DNA from: Medicago truncatula
Taxonomy: Eukaryota > Streptophyta > Magnoliopsida > Fabales > Fabaceae
Direction: 5' to 3'
Assembly (NCBI RefSeq): GCF_003473485.1
Contig: NC_053045.1
Span: forward strand, 61,918,494-61,982,493
Length of the DNA stretch: 64,000 nt
A program made the translations under genes and the position numbers. This document shows positions 11,286 to 23,017 of the stretch, piece by piece; position 1 is the stretch's first letter; each line of letters begins with the position of its first letter. The notes under the pieces were generated by a model, which was not told the origin of the DNA, ran no database searches, and saw only the letters and a list, made by a program, of their open reading frames with translations.

Positions 11286-14200
11286 TCAATTATTAATAAC
11301 TCTTAAAAGGCAATATATCACTTTCTTTCAAAAAGGATATTATGACGTATATACCGTAGTGGAAGGAAATGAAATTGATTGCTACCCTAAACGCCCCACC
11401 ACCGCACCGTTCTAGCGATTCAGTACCACCAACTCATATTATTTTTTGAGGGACCAACTCATATTATTGTTTGTTGCTTTTATTCAATCCCCACATTGTA
11501 CTACTCCGTCTATTTCGTTATAAATCATAATCGAAATAAGAAATATGTTTCGTTATAAATGTTTTAGAGAAATGTCCTTTTACACGAAATATAATAACAT
11601 TCATAGCTGCTCCTTAAAATTATTCAAAAAGGTTACATCCTTATTAATGGAAAAAACACTTTCATATATACATTATGGCGATTCGCTGTCATACGTATAT
11701 ATAATACGTAGAATGTTAAATAGTATCCTTTAAATATTGGTTAAGGAATAAAAAAAAAAAAATTATAAAAAAATGGTGTAATTATTATTTAATCAAGACA
11801 ATTTTTTATTTACAAGTTTTCTTAACCATTGGCCTGATTACACTAGTTAGCAAAACATATATCATATATGGATACATTATGTCGGTTTACATGTTTTTCT
11901 TGTCAAATCCTTAAAAAAGTGTTTCTCAACAAAAATATATGTGTATACCGCATATTTACAGTTTTTTATGTTGTTTTTTTTTAAGGTACGGTTTTTTTTA
12001 GGCTGTTTCTCTTTCTTTGTATTTGAGGTCCACGCTGTTTTTTTTTTTGTTTTTGTCAGGTCCACGCTATTTATATGTTGTGTGAAAATTACACAATTTC
12101 TATATCATCAAAAAACACAGCTTATATCCTGACCAAAAAAAAAAACACAGCTTATGTATTTAAAAGTTGTACAAAGTGTTGTGAATACGGTAACATAAAA
12201 TTACACCATAAATGTGTGGGGTAGGTATCAATGTCAATCAATAATAAAAATAACCATAAATAACAACAACATTTTAGATATAAAGCAAAACTACAATCAA
12301 ACAAAGGAACAAACAAGATAAAGAGCAGATAATATTATAGTGAAAAATAATAATACTCCATATCATGATAAGGTGCACATAATAGGTAGTTGGTGGTTTA
12401 TTAAAAAATTAAGTAGTTGGTGGTTAAAACTTAAGGAATTGAAACTGAAAATTCAATTCCACCTTCAATATAGTTATTAGTTTTAATAAATGTGTAATGT
12501 TGAAGTTTTAACCATTTTTGTTTAAACATTAAAGTAGTCCTTCATTTATTTTTTATTTTTTTGTTTTTTAATGATAAATATTACTAATTAATTGTTAGTT
12601 TAATATTTAAATTTTTGTTCGAGTTTGAACTTGGGACATTTATCTTATCCTTTAGTTCAAATCAATTAAGTTATCCAACCCCTTTGTTTGTTTTTCTTTT
12701 TTCACTCAAATTTGAGAATTGATGAATGTTTGGACAAATTATTTTAAAAATAAAGATGACAAAATATGATGAGATGATGAAGTTTATTATATTTCTAATT
12801 GTAAAATATAGGGATGGGGATGAAATGAGATCTTTTTATTACAAAATATGATCTTTTGAAAATAGTTAGGGATTTGATTTATACACACCGTGGGTTTAAA
12901 TAGTTTTTATGGTAACAAATTTGAACTTGTAATCATCTTCAAATTGGCCCCTTGACACATTGAAATCATCTTTATTGATCATAAATGTTCTTAAGAGAAA
13001 ATGGAAATCATGTGAGTTGTGGCGGTCGTCTTCAAGACTTTCATGGCAAATAGCTCAAACGATTCATGCGTAAGATAGGTACTTGAGATGTTCTTGATTT
13101 AGAAATATGAGGTCTGAGCATAGGTTTTGAATTAGCTCTATAAATTGCTCATTTACATTGTTACAAATAAGTGAAAGATTTATGTGACAATCCATTCGTT
13201 GATTCGGCATATTTCAAAATTTCTTGAATCATATTTGACGCATTCAAGTTTGTCACACTTGATTAGAAGAAAACAGAAGTGTTGATTGACTTACTAATTT
13301 TAGTCTTATTGTAGATTTTTGGAATTTAATTGTACTGAAAACCCTTTATAGTGAGCTTAATTGTCACCTTTTTATGACATTTTCAAGACTTACATACATG
13401 TCTAAAAATGTTGGTTAACTAGTGTTATTATGTTTCTTTTAGGTTTCACCCTCTTTTGTAAAAACAAATAATTACATTATCAATCGATTATAAGCATCAA
13501 CTCACTTCCTTACAAAAGAAGCATCAGCTCACTAAAATGTTTGATCTTTCTTGTAAGTACTTTTAAAATTACTCATATTTATTGACTGAAATGTGCTAAA
13601 AGTATAAAACATTTATACGTATATCAATTAAATTTTAACTACTTTTATTTGAACACTCTTCATTTGAGAAAATGAAATATCCCCTCCGTCCCTTTTTACA
13701 AGAGTACTTTATAAAAATCACAGGCATTAAGAATTGTTTATTGGAGTAATAAAATTGACACGGATATATATGAATATTTTTAAATTGTCTATTGTACATA
13801 GATATATTTAATTTTTCTATATACTTAATGTTAACTTTTTATTTTCTAAGATACATTAATTATTAATTAGAAGTATACTTGAAAAAACGAATAATAAGTA
13901 TATCTAGAAATTTATAAATAGTCTTATAGAAACGACAATTTTTTTTTTAAATAATCCTACTCGTCTTTATTTTGTCCCTCAACCTACCTTTCAACTTGAA
14001 ATAAATTGGCGAATATGATGCATGTAATGGGGGCACTGCACGAGCCATGACCATTTATTTCATCAAACCCCCATGATTCAATTTAATAGTAACATGCAGC
14101 CATAAAGGGCTTCTTTGTAGTTTGGTTGAAAACTCAAGGGCGGTTCGGTGACGGTATAATCTGTATGTGATGACAGGAACTGAACTGAGTTAGAAATGGG

Positions 14201-14469
14201 ATTTCCACTATATCAGTGTTTAGAAAGAACATAGATTGAATTAAATATGTCAAAACAATTTTGAATCAAGGAAAACACCTAACTTTTTTGGGTTGGAGAA
14301 ATAGAGATACGATAAATAAAACTAAGACGTGAATTAGAAGTATTTGAATGAAAAAATGAATGTTGAACGATAAAATAGGGTGTCGTACTTAATTGTGTAG
14401 TTATTGTTAGTTCAATGTAACGATCTTTTAGACGTTTATTTCATTTTTTATTTTAACGTCTAATAAGTA
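11286..14469. other. AT-rich intergenic DNA with MITE remnants
   Basis: There are no recognisable genes. Near 11505 and 13683 the sequence carries TACTCCGTC/CCTCCGTCCC-type ends that resemble one terminus of common Stowaway-like plant MITEs, without a clear partner end. Near 12025 and 12060 a GGTCCACGCT motif is repeated around T-tracts. Short open frames here are low-complexity. Confidence 0.5.
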
Positions 14470-14845
14470 TTTATTCGCTTCAACGCTGCTTTGGTGTGTC
14501 GTGAGTTGAAGGGTGCCTTATTGATTTGCATCGAAGTCTGGTGGGCCGATCACTTTTGATTCGAGATCGGAAGCTAGTTTTTTTAAAGCAAGTTATTTTA
14601 GGTTTTTTGGTGGCTCATCCGACATATCTAAGTTGAGTGGTGGACATATCGGATCGTTTGAAAGCAACATATCATCGTTGGCTGCTTTTTTTTTTTTATC
14701 TCCGTCGGTGGTGATGGAGAATTGATGTTTGTTGATTTTTCCTTGAGTGTTTTTGTGTATAATATTTTATTTTGATGTAATACTTGGGATCTAATCCCTT
14801 ATTTATATATAATATATTTTGCCATTCAAAAAGAAAAAATCTTAA
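14470..14845 (+). mobile_element. Possible 3'-terminal fragment of a LINE
   Basis: The stretch is less AT-rich than its surroundings and ends in a TATATATAATATATTTTGCC...-type tail followed by an A-rich run, as many plant L1-type elements end. No coding domain remains and no TSD was found, so the call rests on the 3' tail only. Confidence 0.3.
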
Positions 14846-15035
14846 AAAATCATCTCATTTTTAATATTGAATTCTTGCATTAGTTTTTTGGGAAATACCA
14901 TTTCCCATATGCCAATCCATAATAAACATGAATTACACAAGTGATAGCTGGTGTTTTCCACTAAATAATGTTTGTGATAACCGCTTAGTGATTGTGGTTT
15001 TCGTTTGTTTTGTTTTTGTAGTGAATATCATTGCT

Positions 15036-15850
15036 CTTAATTTTTTATATAAAATATAAAGAAAGAATTTAGGCTTAATTGATCATTTGGTCCCTTTAAC
15101 TTAATTCTTTTTTTTAAAATGGTCCCATAACTTTAAAACCGTTAAGTCTTGCCACATGTCACTTAATTTTTTATATAAAATATAAAGAAAGAATTTAGAC
15201 TTAATTGATCATTTGGTCCCTCTAATCTACTTCCGTTAATCAAGTTAGTCCTCTCTGTTAGCTTTTTTATTAAATCCGTTAAGTCTTGCCACAAGTCATT
15301 TAAGATTGATAATCAAAGGTTGGATCTAAAAAGCACACATCAGTCTACAACGGACTCTCAACATAATTTCTATTATATTATCTCTCCCTCTCTCTAAATG
15401 GACCAGATCTCTTTTCTTCTCTCTCACTCCCTCTTCTTCCATGGCCATCCATATCCGCAAAAAGACACACCTCAATCTGCCATTCCCTCACATATTTTCT
15501 CTTTAAAATTCAATCAGTTTAAAAGGTTGCTGTTATGGGACACCTCAATCTCTTTTGCATCATTATCTGCAAAAAGACACCTCTGCCATTCCCTCACATA
15601 TTTCCCTCAAATAATGAAATGTTGTTGCTGATATAATATAAATTATCATATACTATGAGTCCGTTGTATATTTATGAGTACTTTTTAAATCCAACCCTTT
15701 GATCATCAATCTTAAATGACACGTGCCAAGAGTTAACGGTTTTAACGAAAAAGCTAACGAGAGGATTAAATTGATTAACGGAAATAGAAATAAGGGACCA
15801 AATTGAGACGTTTTAAAATTATGAGACCATAATAAAAAAAAGAATTAAAT
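15036..15850. mobile_element. Long inverted-repeat element with duplicated left end
   Basis: The right arm (about 15680-15850) is the inverted complement of the left arm (about 15072-15330), sharing TTGGTCCCT, a CCGTTAATCAA stretch, AAGATTGAT and the GGTTGGAT segment, so the whole forms a MITE-like foldback. On the left, a ~60-bp segment (15036-15095) is repeated directly at 15162-15221. The interior holds a frame of 77 codons (15398-15631) with no recognisable family. No TSD was resolved. Confidence 0.7.
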
Positions 15851-16730
15851 AAAAATGCAATGAAACCACATTTATACAAGAGAAACAATGTTTGTATAAG
15901 TCATGCATCTTAATAGGAATCCTTCTTATTTCTTCTTCAATAAAAGTAGTTAATAAGATATGGAGTATATACTATTAGACAAAACATCTTCCATTAAAGA
16001 TGTTCTTAGACTCTTGATTTTGGTCTGATAGTGTTGTTTTCATTTTCTAATGAAACTCTATGTTCTTTTGGTAATGTGTTGAAAAGGAATGCCTCATCAC
16101 AAACTTCTCAGTATAATTAAATAGAACTTTTTTGTTGACAGCAAATAGAACTTAAATTACCATAAAAACATGCACTTCCTATTTTTTTTTCCTTCCCTGC
16201 GACTATTCTGATACTGGCTTTAGGGCTTAACCAAGTACAAATGTAGAAAACAGTCCTCTTTCAAACACTTTTTAGGTTAAATACAAGTACAAGTACAGTT
16301 ACTAAACACTTGATTTGAAGTTGAACCCTTTCCGTAGGTTGGTGCCCACCCCACCTTGCGACTGCTATGTGCACTATTCTTCGTCTTGTCCCTATTTGCG
16401 GACAACAACGGGGACTTTATCAATACCCCACCATCGTCAATTTGGCTCCGCTAGCTTTGGTTGACACTAAATTGACCTTCTAGAGTAATCCAAAGAATAA
16501 ATAAATTGACTTTCTAGAATTATATCGAAAAAATACTAATAGTATCAATTCTATCAAAATAAATTGACCTTCTAGAATATGCAATGGTTTTCAAAAATGT
16601 AATTGTAACTATTCATTTTAAAATGTTATATTCTTTTGAAGAAGAAAAAAATAGACCTTTAGTAATATCAATTGAGCTTCTAATAATATCAATTTTATAA
16701 GGAAAATGCTAAAGTGTACGAATTATAAAT
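15851..16730. other. Intergenic, nothing recognisable
   Basis: AT-rich DNA with a slightly less AT-rich patch at 16320-16450. I see no gene, RNA or inverted repeat that I can support. A GACCTTCTAGA-type motif recurs near 16470, 16506 and 16565. Confidence 0.5.
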
Positions 16731-16741
16731 TCGATGAAATC

Positions 16742-16879
16742 GTCCCGTGAGTTTAGCTCAATTGGTAAGGGATAATGCATATATATGCAGGGGTCGGAGT
16801 TCGAATCCCGGACACTCCACTTTCACTACTAAGATGAATTTCTCTAACCGCTAGACTACATGACAAAAAAAAAAAAAAA
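16742..16879 (+). mobile_element. tRNA-derived SINE with 11-bp TSD
   Basis: The head is tRNA-like, with an A-box-like TTTAGCTCAATTGGTAAGG and a B-box-like GGAGTTCGAATCCCGG (internal RNA polymerase III promoter). A short body and a poly(A) tail follow. The direct repeat TCGATGAAATC at 16731-16741 and 16880-16890 is the target-site duplication expected of LINE-mobilised insertion. It is not a functional tRNA gene: the anticodon arm is replaced by an ATATAT-containing loop. Confidence 0.85.
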
Positions 16880-16890
16880 TCGATGAAATC

Positions 16891-17460
16891 CCACGAATAT
16901 CGCTAACCGTCCATTTTCCTGTCTCTTAATTTAGATCTTCGCACATTCTGCTCCAATGTTACTGTTTTTTCCCCTCCTGTGTTACACTAGTAGTAGTTAC
17001 TCGTGGACTGTGGTATAGAGCAGCCATGCAAATAATTCTTCTTTGTTTTGAGGAAAAAAATTTATTCTATTTAGACTAAAAATATTTTGAGTTAAAAATT
17101 ATTCTATTTTATAGTTTCTTTTCTTACCCTTCTCACCTCGTTCAGATTATGAAATTTAAAATGAGTAGGTCTTTGGCTTGTTAAAAAAAACACGTAGGTC
17201 TTGAATGTTTTTATTTTTTTTTTGATAAAATAGGTCTTGAATGTTGTTTTTTTTTTTTTTTGAAGGATAGGTCTTGAATGTTGTTTTCTACGTGTTTTTA
17301 CAATGTTAGAATTATAAAACCATAAATATTGTAGGGCACACAAAAAACCCATAATATATTAAAAAAAGGAAATCTCTTCAATTTTATATGTTGGTGGCCC
17401 AATGAAAACATCCAATACAAAAAAAAAACGTAACAGAAAAACCTAACACGCATTCTAAAA
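16891..17460. other. Intergenic DNA with a triplicated short segment
   Basis: AGGTCTTGAATGTT occurs three times between 17190 and 17285, separated by T-tracts. I see no gene. The downstream part leads into the leader of the F-box/LRR pseudogene. Confidence 0.5.
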
Positions 17461-17468
17461 TCATCACA

Positions 17469-17682
17469 GAAACCCTAGACAAGTTTCACCATCGTCTTCC
17501 TCGAAAATAATCAACTTCAATCTTTCTTCAATTTATCCAATTCACCTTTTTTTATATCTTTTCAATTGTCATTCACCGAAGCTTCATTCAACTTCTGAAT
17601 TCACGGTTCCTTCAATTTTCACGTCTCTGCAAAACCCTAATTTCACGGATTTGAAACCCTACAAAGTTTAACCTAAACCCTG
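17469..17682 (+). promoter_or_regulatory. Leader of the F-box/LRR pseudogene with telo-box-like motifs
   Basis: AAACCCTA-type motifs occur four times (near 17470, 17632, 17655 and 17675), the one at 17632 being the full AAACCCTAA telo-box. Such motifs are common in promoters and leaders of plant housekeeping genes. This suggests the gene was once expressed, but function here is inference. Confidence 0.4.
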
Positions 17683-17691
17683 AAATTCACA

Positions 17692-19745
17692 ATGAAAAGG
17701 AAGAAATCATCACAACAAACGGTTTCAGAAACACATTCAGATTTACCTGATGAGTGCTGGGAATCTATCTTCAAACTCGTCATCAACAACAAGGACAAAA
17801 ACAACAACCGTCACAACTTGAATTCTCTCTCGGTCGTCTCCAAACAGTGTTCCTATCCATTACCTGTCATCTCCGATTCTCACTCAATATCTACGGTCCA
17901 ACACAACTATGTCGCCTCCTCGAAAGATACACCAACCTCACCTCCCTCAACTTCTCACGCTACTACAGTTACTACACTGACCTTGACAAGGTTCTTCGCA
18001 GAATCTCTCGTTTCCCATTGAAACTCACATCACTCAATCTCTCCAACCAATCCACTATCCATGCAAATGGGTTGCGAGCTTTCTTCCAAAACATTAAGAT
18101 TGTGTTTGGATGGAGTAATTGAGAAATTTTGAAGAATTTATAATTCTAGGTTTCAATTAAATTGCTTTCATTCCTAAATATTATTGTTTGGATGGAGAAA
18201 TAAAAACAAATATTGTCATAATCTTTGGGCAACTTTTATAAATTTTAATTTTTTTGGGCCAAATTTGACAAATGAAATTAGGGGTCAATTTGCAAATTTC
18301 AAAAATTTTGAGGGGTCAAATTATAATTTTTGAAAATTTGAGGGGCCAATTTGAATTTTTTTATAAATTTATTGGGGTCAAATTGAAAATTTTGGAAAAT
18401 TTGAGGGTCAAAATGCAAAATTTGAAAAATTATAACAATGAAGAATTTTGAATTTCTTAACTTTTTGGTGTCATTTGAAATTCTTTAAATTTAACTTGAA
18501 CAAAATACTTCATAAATTTCCATCATTTTAAAAATTCTTCAAATTATTATCCAAACAATAGAATTCACATCAAAATATTTGAATTCCCTCAAAACATTCC
18601 CCCATTCAAACACACTCTAAGACTTTGACCTCTCTCACTTGTTCTAAAATTAAAAGTCTGAGTACAAATGACTTGCTGGTTATCGCGGAATGTTTCCCTT
18701 TGCGGGAAGAACTCGACCTCAGTTACCCCTCAGGCTGCAAACATTACACCAACTATCTTTATGGGGTAGAGGCTCTTTCAGAGACACTTTTCAAACTCCG
18801 TAAGGTTAATCTTTCTGGCTTAACCATAATCGAACAATCACTTTTCCACTTGTTGAAGAATTGTAATCTTCTTCAAGAGGTCATCTTGTTTAACTGTGAT
18901 CGTAAAAATATAACTCAAGTAGGAATTGCTTCTGCTCTCCGTGAAAGACCAACATTGACGTCTTTCTCCTTTTTCATTACTCCTAATGTGTGGGACATCA
19001 CTTCAGATTTTATTAAGTCGTTGGTGAGTTTGAAGGGTTTGACTTCTCTTAATTTGCAGCATTTAGGAATTTCAGATAAGTTGCTCTACTCTATTGCAAA
19101 GGAATGTCTTCCTTTGACAAGTCTTGTCCTTCAAAATGCTTATTTTCTGAACAATCAACATGTTGTAAATTTGTCTTTGCTTCTTGGTGATTTGGTGTCC
19201 ATAAACCTTAGTCGTTGTTATAAGATCACAAAATTGGCCTTGTTTGCACTTGCTAAAAACTGTCCTTCACTTAGTGAGATCAAAATGGAAAGAATAGGGA
19301 ATGAGATTGTAGAGAATTCTGAATCTTCGATGGAGCTTGGTGTATACCCTCAATTTGTGCAATAATTCTTGGTTAAGTGATGAAAACATCATAACGTTTG
19401 CATCAATTTTCCCCAATTTGCAAGTTGCAACTACTTGATTTAAGTTCTTGCGATCGAATATCTAAAGGTATTTGTCAAGTTTTAAGGAGATGTTGTAACA
19501 TTAGGCATTTGAACTTAGCCGAGTGTTCAAGAGTGAAGCTAATTGGAATGAACTTTGTAGTTCCCAAGCTAGAGGCGTTGAACTTGTCATTTACGAAAGT
19601 TAACGATAAAACACTCTGTGATCTCGAAGAATTGTCGTGGGCTTTTGCAATATTACTGAAACATTGTGATAATGTCACGGACAAGGGAGTGAAACATGTG
19701 GAAGAAAACTGCACACAACTAATGCCTTCTTGGCTAGTATTTTAA
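17692..19745 (+). pseudogene. F-box/LRR protein pseudogene
   Basis: Intact relatives are adaptors of SCF ubiquitin ligases: the F-box binds Skp1 and the leucine-rich repeats bind the target. The N-terminus has an F-box start (DLPDECWESIF) about 17 residues in. Leucine-rich repeats of the LTSLNLS / LLDLSSCDRIS type run through 18625-19720. Several breaks are visible. A 2-nt excess near 17847-17850 shifts the frame just after the SVVSKQ segment. A 520-bp MITE sits at 18098-18617. Two further shifts lie at about 19350 and 19425, between the ...GVYPQ and QLLDLSS segments. The four pieces align into one protein only if these are ignored. Codon-like character persists in all pieces, so decay is fairly recent. 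A functional spliced product is unlikely because the breaks have no matching splice sites. Confidence 0.88.
18098..18617. mobile_element. MITE inserted in the F-box/LRR coding sequence (TAA TSD)
   Basis: The ends are an inverted repeat of the form GAKTGTGTTTGRATGG, flanked by TAA at 18095-18097 and 18618-18620. A 3-bp TAA/TTA duplication with a TGTTTGG-type terminus fits a PIF/Harbinger (Tourist-like) MITE. Removing the element and one TAA joins the flanking codons in frame (NIK then TLTSL). Confidence 0.85.
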
Positions 19746-21470
19746 AAGTCATGTAATGAAAGTTTGAACTATGTAAGTTGTTTTTTTTTCTTCTCAATTA
19801 GCGTGCACACACTAATTACACCATTTTCGAATGATAATTTTGCTTTATGTCTGGTTTTTATTCCGCCACTACTATACTATGGCAGACTTGATGTAATTCT
19901 GGTTTTTATTCAGCCAAATACTATGGCAGACTAGATGTCATTCTAATTTTAATTTAGCAACTACTATGGAAGATTTGATATATAAATTCTGGTTTGATCA
20001 TATATATATACTCTAGTTTGATCATGTCTATAAAAAAAAGTTGGTTTAACCAGGTCTAAAAAGTTCTGGTTTGTTCATGTCTAAAAGAATCTTTAGCAAG
20101 GGTTAAGCCCTCTTCTTTGCTCACAGCCCTTACAGAATCCTAAAAATAGATAAATAAACAATAACAGAAATTAGAGAAATGCATAAAGAGGGACAATACC
20201 AGCAATCTTGCAAAACCTCACATGAATAAGATGCATTCCTAGAAGCCCTGGAAAGCTAAGGGAGGTATCCTGATCTTAACCTCTGCTATTGCAATGTGCA
20301 TTTGTAAATGACATTTATGCTAATCGAGGTTTTAATAGTTAAATTCATCTATATCCACAAGGTTCTTAAATGGTTTGAAAGTATCCAGTGGAACTTTAAA
20401 TCATTGGCTTAAGTCAGTTGCTTAGACAAAATGATGCCCCCTAAAGTGTATGCATGTAATAATTTGCATATTCACTGAATTGTCATTCATTTCAAAAGCA
20501 AATTCTACATGGATGCAATGGAATGTGTTAAGATATCAAGCAGGCGACATATAAACGGGGCTCTAACTGCATTTAATCTGACTGGTTATACAAGGATCCA
20601 ACATTCCAATGGATGCATCTGAATATCATGATGACAATAGCAGATAACTTAGAACGTTCGACTTTCAATGCACCTTATACTCAGGACTAGACATTTAGAG
20701 TGTGATCCGATAACATATGCCCCAAAAAATCTTAGATAGACTCTAATACCATCTTAATATTTGGGTTTGTCGAACTCAACCATATAAAATTCACTTGCAA
20801 GGTGAGAATTGCATCTCACCTTTGAGTCCAATTATCCGTCTTCTGAAATGGAATTGCTTTAGTCATAAGCCCCGTTCTCTAGTGCTATAGCTTGTTCGCC
20901 AACCAAAAACCTAGCCTTGAAAGATTTTATCACTTCACCGGATGAATGGATTAACTCTCTTTTCAGTTTCAGTGAGGACAGTCCTCAATATCCTAGAAGC
21001 GGTTCCTTTTCATATCCCGCTTTGAATCAACTACACTCACCGTGGTTAGCTTATCTGGCTCTCATCCTGCTTCAGTATCTAATTTTACCTGCCTGGCAGT
21101 GGCATGGCAAGCTAATACTAACTCTGAGTGATTACTGCTTCCTTTTTATTGATTAATTAGCCTATAATTTTATATATAAATTTTATTTGCACATCATTTT
21201 ATTGTATCTGGTGGAGAATTTCCCAACCAATGTATGATGCAGGTAAACCAGCCTTTTCAAGTGTCAACTCAATTGACTGTGGCTCATTTCTTATTGCAAA
21301 TTTGAACACTTCTTTATCATTCATATGAGTTGAAAACACTACTATTTGAGTCTTGTGCATTATTAGCCCCCTCTTCTTTTCATGCAGCATTCAAATGCCA
21401 ACATGAAATTAAAATAAATGATCAATCACATAATACTTAACATTTTGCACGTGTCTGTGTGTAAGGACTA
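19746..21470. other. Intergenic DNA with degenerate short repeats
   Basis: At 19850-20090 a CTATGGCAGA...TTCTGGTTT motif recurs in degenerate tandem form. A 79-codon open frame at 20917-21156 and a 63-codon minus-strand frame at 21199-21390 have mixed composition, but I recognise no protein family in either. They may be relics of mobile elements. Confidence 0.45.
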
Positions 21471-21471
21471 T

Positions 21472-21655
21472 GAGTAATGATATTTGTACAACCCTTTTTA
21501 AACAACTTTTGGGACAACCTTATTATTCTTTTTTCTCATTGGTCAAAATAAATAGAGAGAGAAAAATGAAGAGAGAGAATAAGAATATAATGGGAGTATG
21601 AGAGAGAAAGTTGTCCAAAAGTTGTAGCAAAATGATTGTACAAATATAATTTCTC
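21472..21655. mobile_element. Short MITE (family with GTTGTACAA / TGACAAC termini), copy 1
   Basis: The ends are inverted: GAGTAATGATATTTGTACAAC on the left and GATTGTACAAATATAATTTCTC on the right. An AGAGAGAAA-rich centre is shared with copies at 39491, 54426 and 59411. There is no coding capacity. Confidence 0.75.
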
Positions 21656-23017
21656 GAGTACTATATACCTATTATAACTAATCAAATCAGAAGTAACTAA
21701 ACCATCTTCCTCACAGTTGCAAGCCTGAAATATAATCATAATTAATTATGGTAAAACTTGATTTACTACGATGATTGATGAATATCGGTTCATTCTGATG
21801 AATCAGAAAATTAGTGATGTACCATGCACACTTTTTTCTTGTGTCCACTTTCTAGAGCCAATCACTTGTCTTAACATTTAATTTATGACTTGAATATTGA
21901 ATTATTTTGTGTTCATATATGTTATATTAGCTTAATTTTTGTCATGTATTCTTTTTAGTTAACAATGTCGTGATTTTATTAGTAAAATACTAAGATTCAC
22001 GATAAGATTTGTTTCACCATTCGAAAAATAAGTGTTCTTATTCACGAAGGTAGATTTACATGTAATAGTACAATGCAGGAGAATCACCAAAAGGAATACA
22101 AGATCTTTTATGGGTCCAATCGACATGCAAAATAGCATCAGTCCAAATTAGTAATTTCAAAATAACGATAACATTTTGAAATCAAGATCCTGCATCATTC
22201 ATTTATGTTGAAAAGAGGAAACAAATTTTTACTACATTCGCGAAATATTATCATATTACAACTTCAATTCAAAAAATATAATTAGTTCACAACCCTAACG
22301 TGATTAAGGCGATGACATTAAACCCAACATAATTAGTGTCTAACTTTGCATAAAATTCTCCTCTCAAAAAAAAAAAAAAAAACTTTGTAGAACACCTTCA
22401 GAAAGGTCTATAACATTATGAATATTTCAAAAATGTCCCTAACTCTATTAAATTATCAATGCTTTTTTTCCATTGGACTAAAATCCTTCAATGAGAGAAC
22501 TCAAAAATTACATTAGAGAATTTGCAGTATTTAAAATAAATATCCAAAATTTCTTTTCTCTATTGTATTCACAAAAGTCGAAACAAATATAATAGCACTC
22601 ATGAGTAGTTTACTCTACCCTTTTCAAAAACACTCCCAGATTAGGTGAGGGATCCTCCTCCCTTTCTCTCATTCTCCCCTCTCCTCCAAAACTCTCCACT
22701 CTTATCCTCATAAGTAACTTCCAAACAAAACCTTTAGGATGGTGTTTGGTATTCCTTCACAAATTTTTTAAATTAAAAAAAAAAAATGAAATTTCTGCAA
22801 TTAAAATGAAAACACATTAACTAAATGAAAGCATAACAAACCAACACCGTCTAAACTTACGCTTCTCCTGATTTATTTATAAAAGAGGGACACAAATTAT
22901 CAAAAAAGTAAATCAAATTCAACAAGGTTTAAAATGTCATCAGGTAATTTTGGTAAAAAAAAAATGTCATCAGGTAATTGTCAAAATAAATAAAGTAATC
23001 AGGTACAACAATAGAAA
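21656..23017. other. Intergenic, 3' side of the TrmO-like gene
   Basis: AT-rich DNA with A-tracts near 22365 and 22780 and no recognisable gene. The part nearest 23017 would include the 3' UTR of the minus-strand gene that ends there. Confidence 0.5.

Noticed and set aside
16742..16830. tRNA gene
   Set aside because: A- and B-box-like motifs are present, but the anticodon arm is replaced by an AT-rich loop, and a poly(A) tail with a TSD marks it as a SINE.
20917..21390. A two-frame gene (79 and 63 codons on opposite strands)
   Set aside because: No domain, no splice junctions linking them, and opposite strands.
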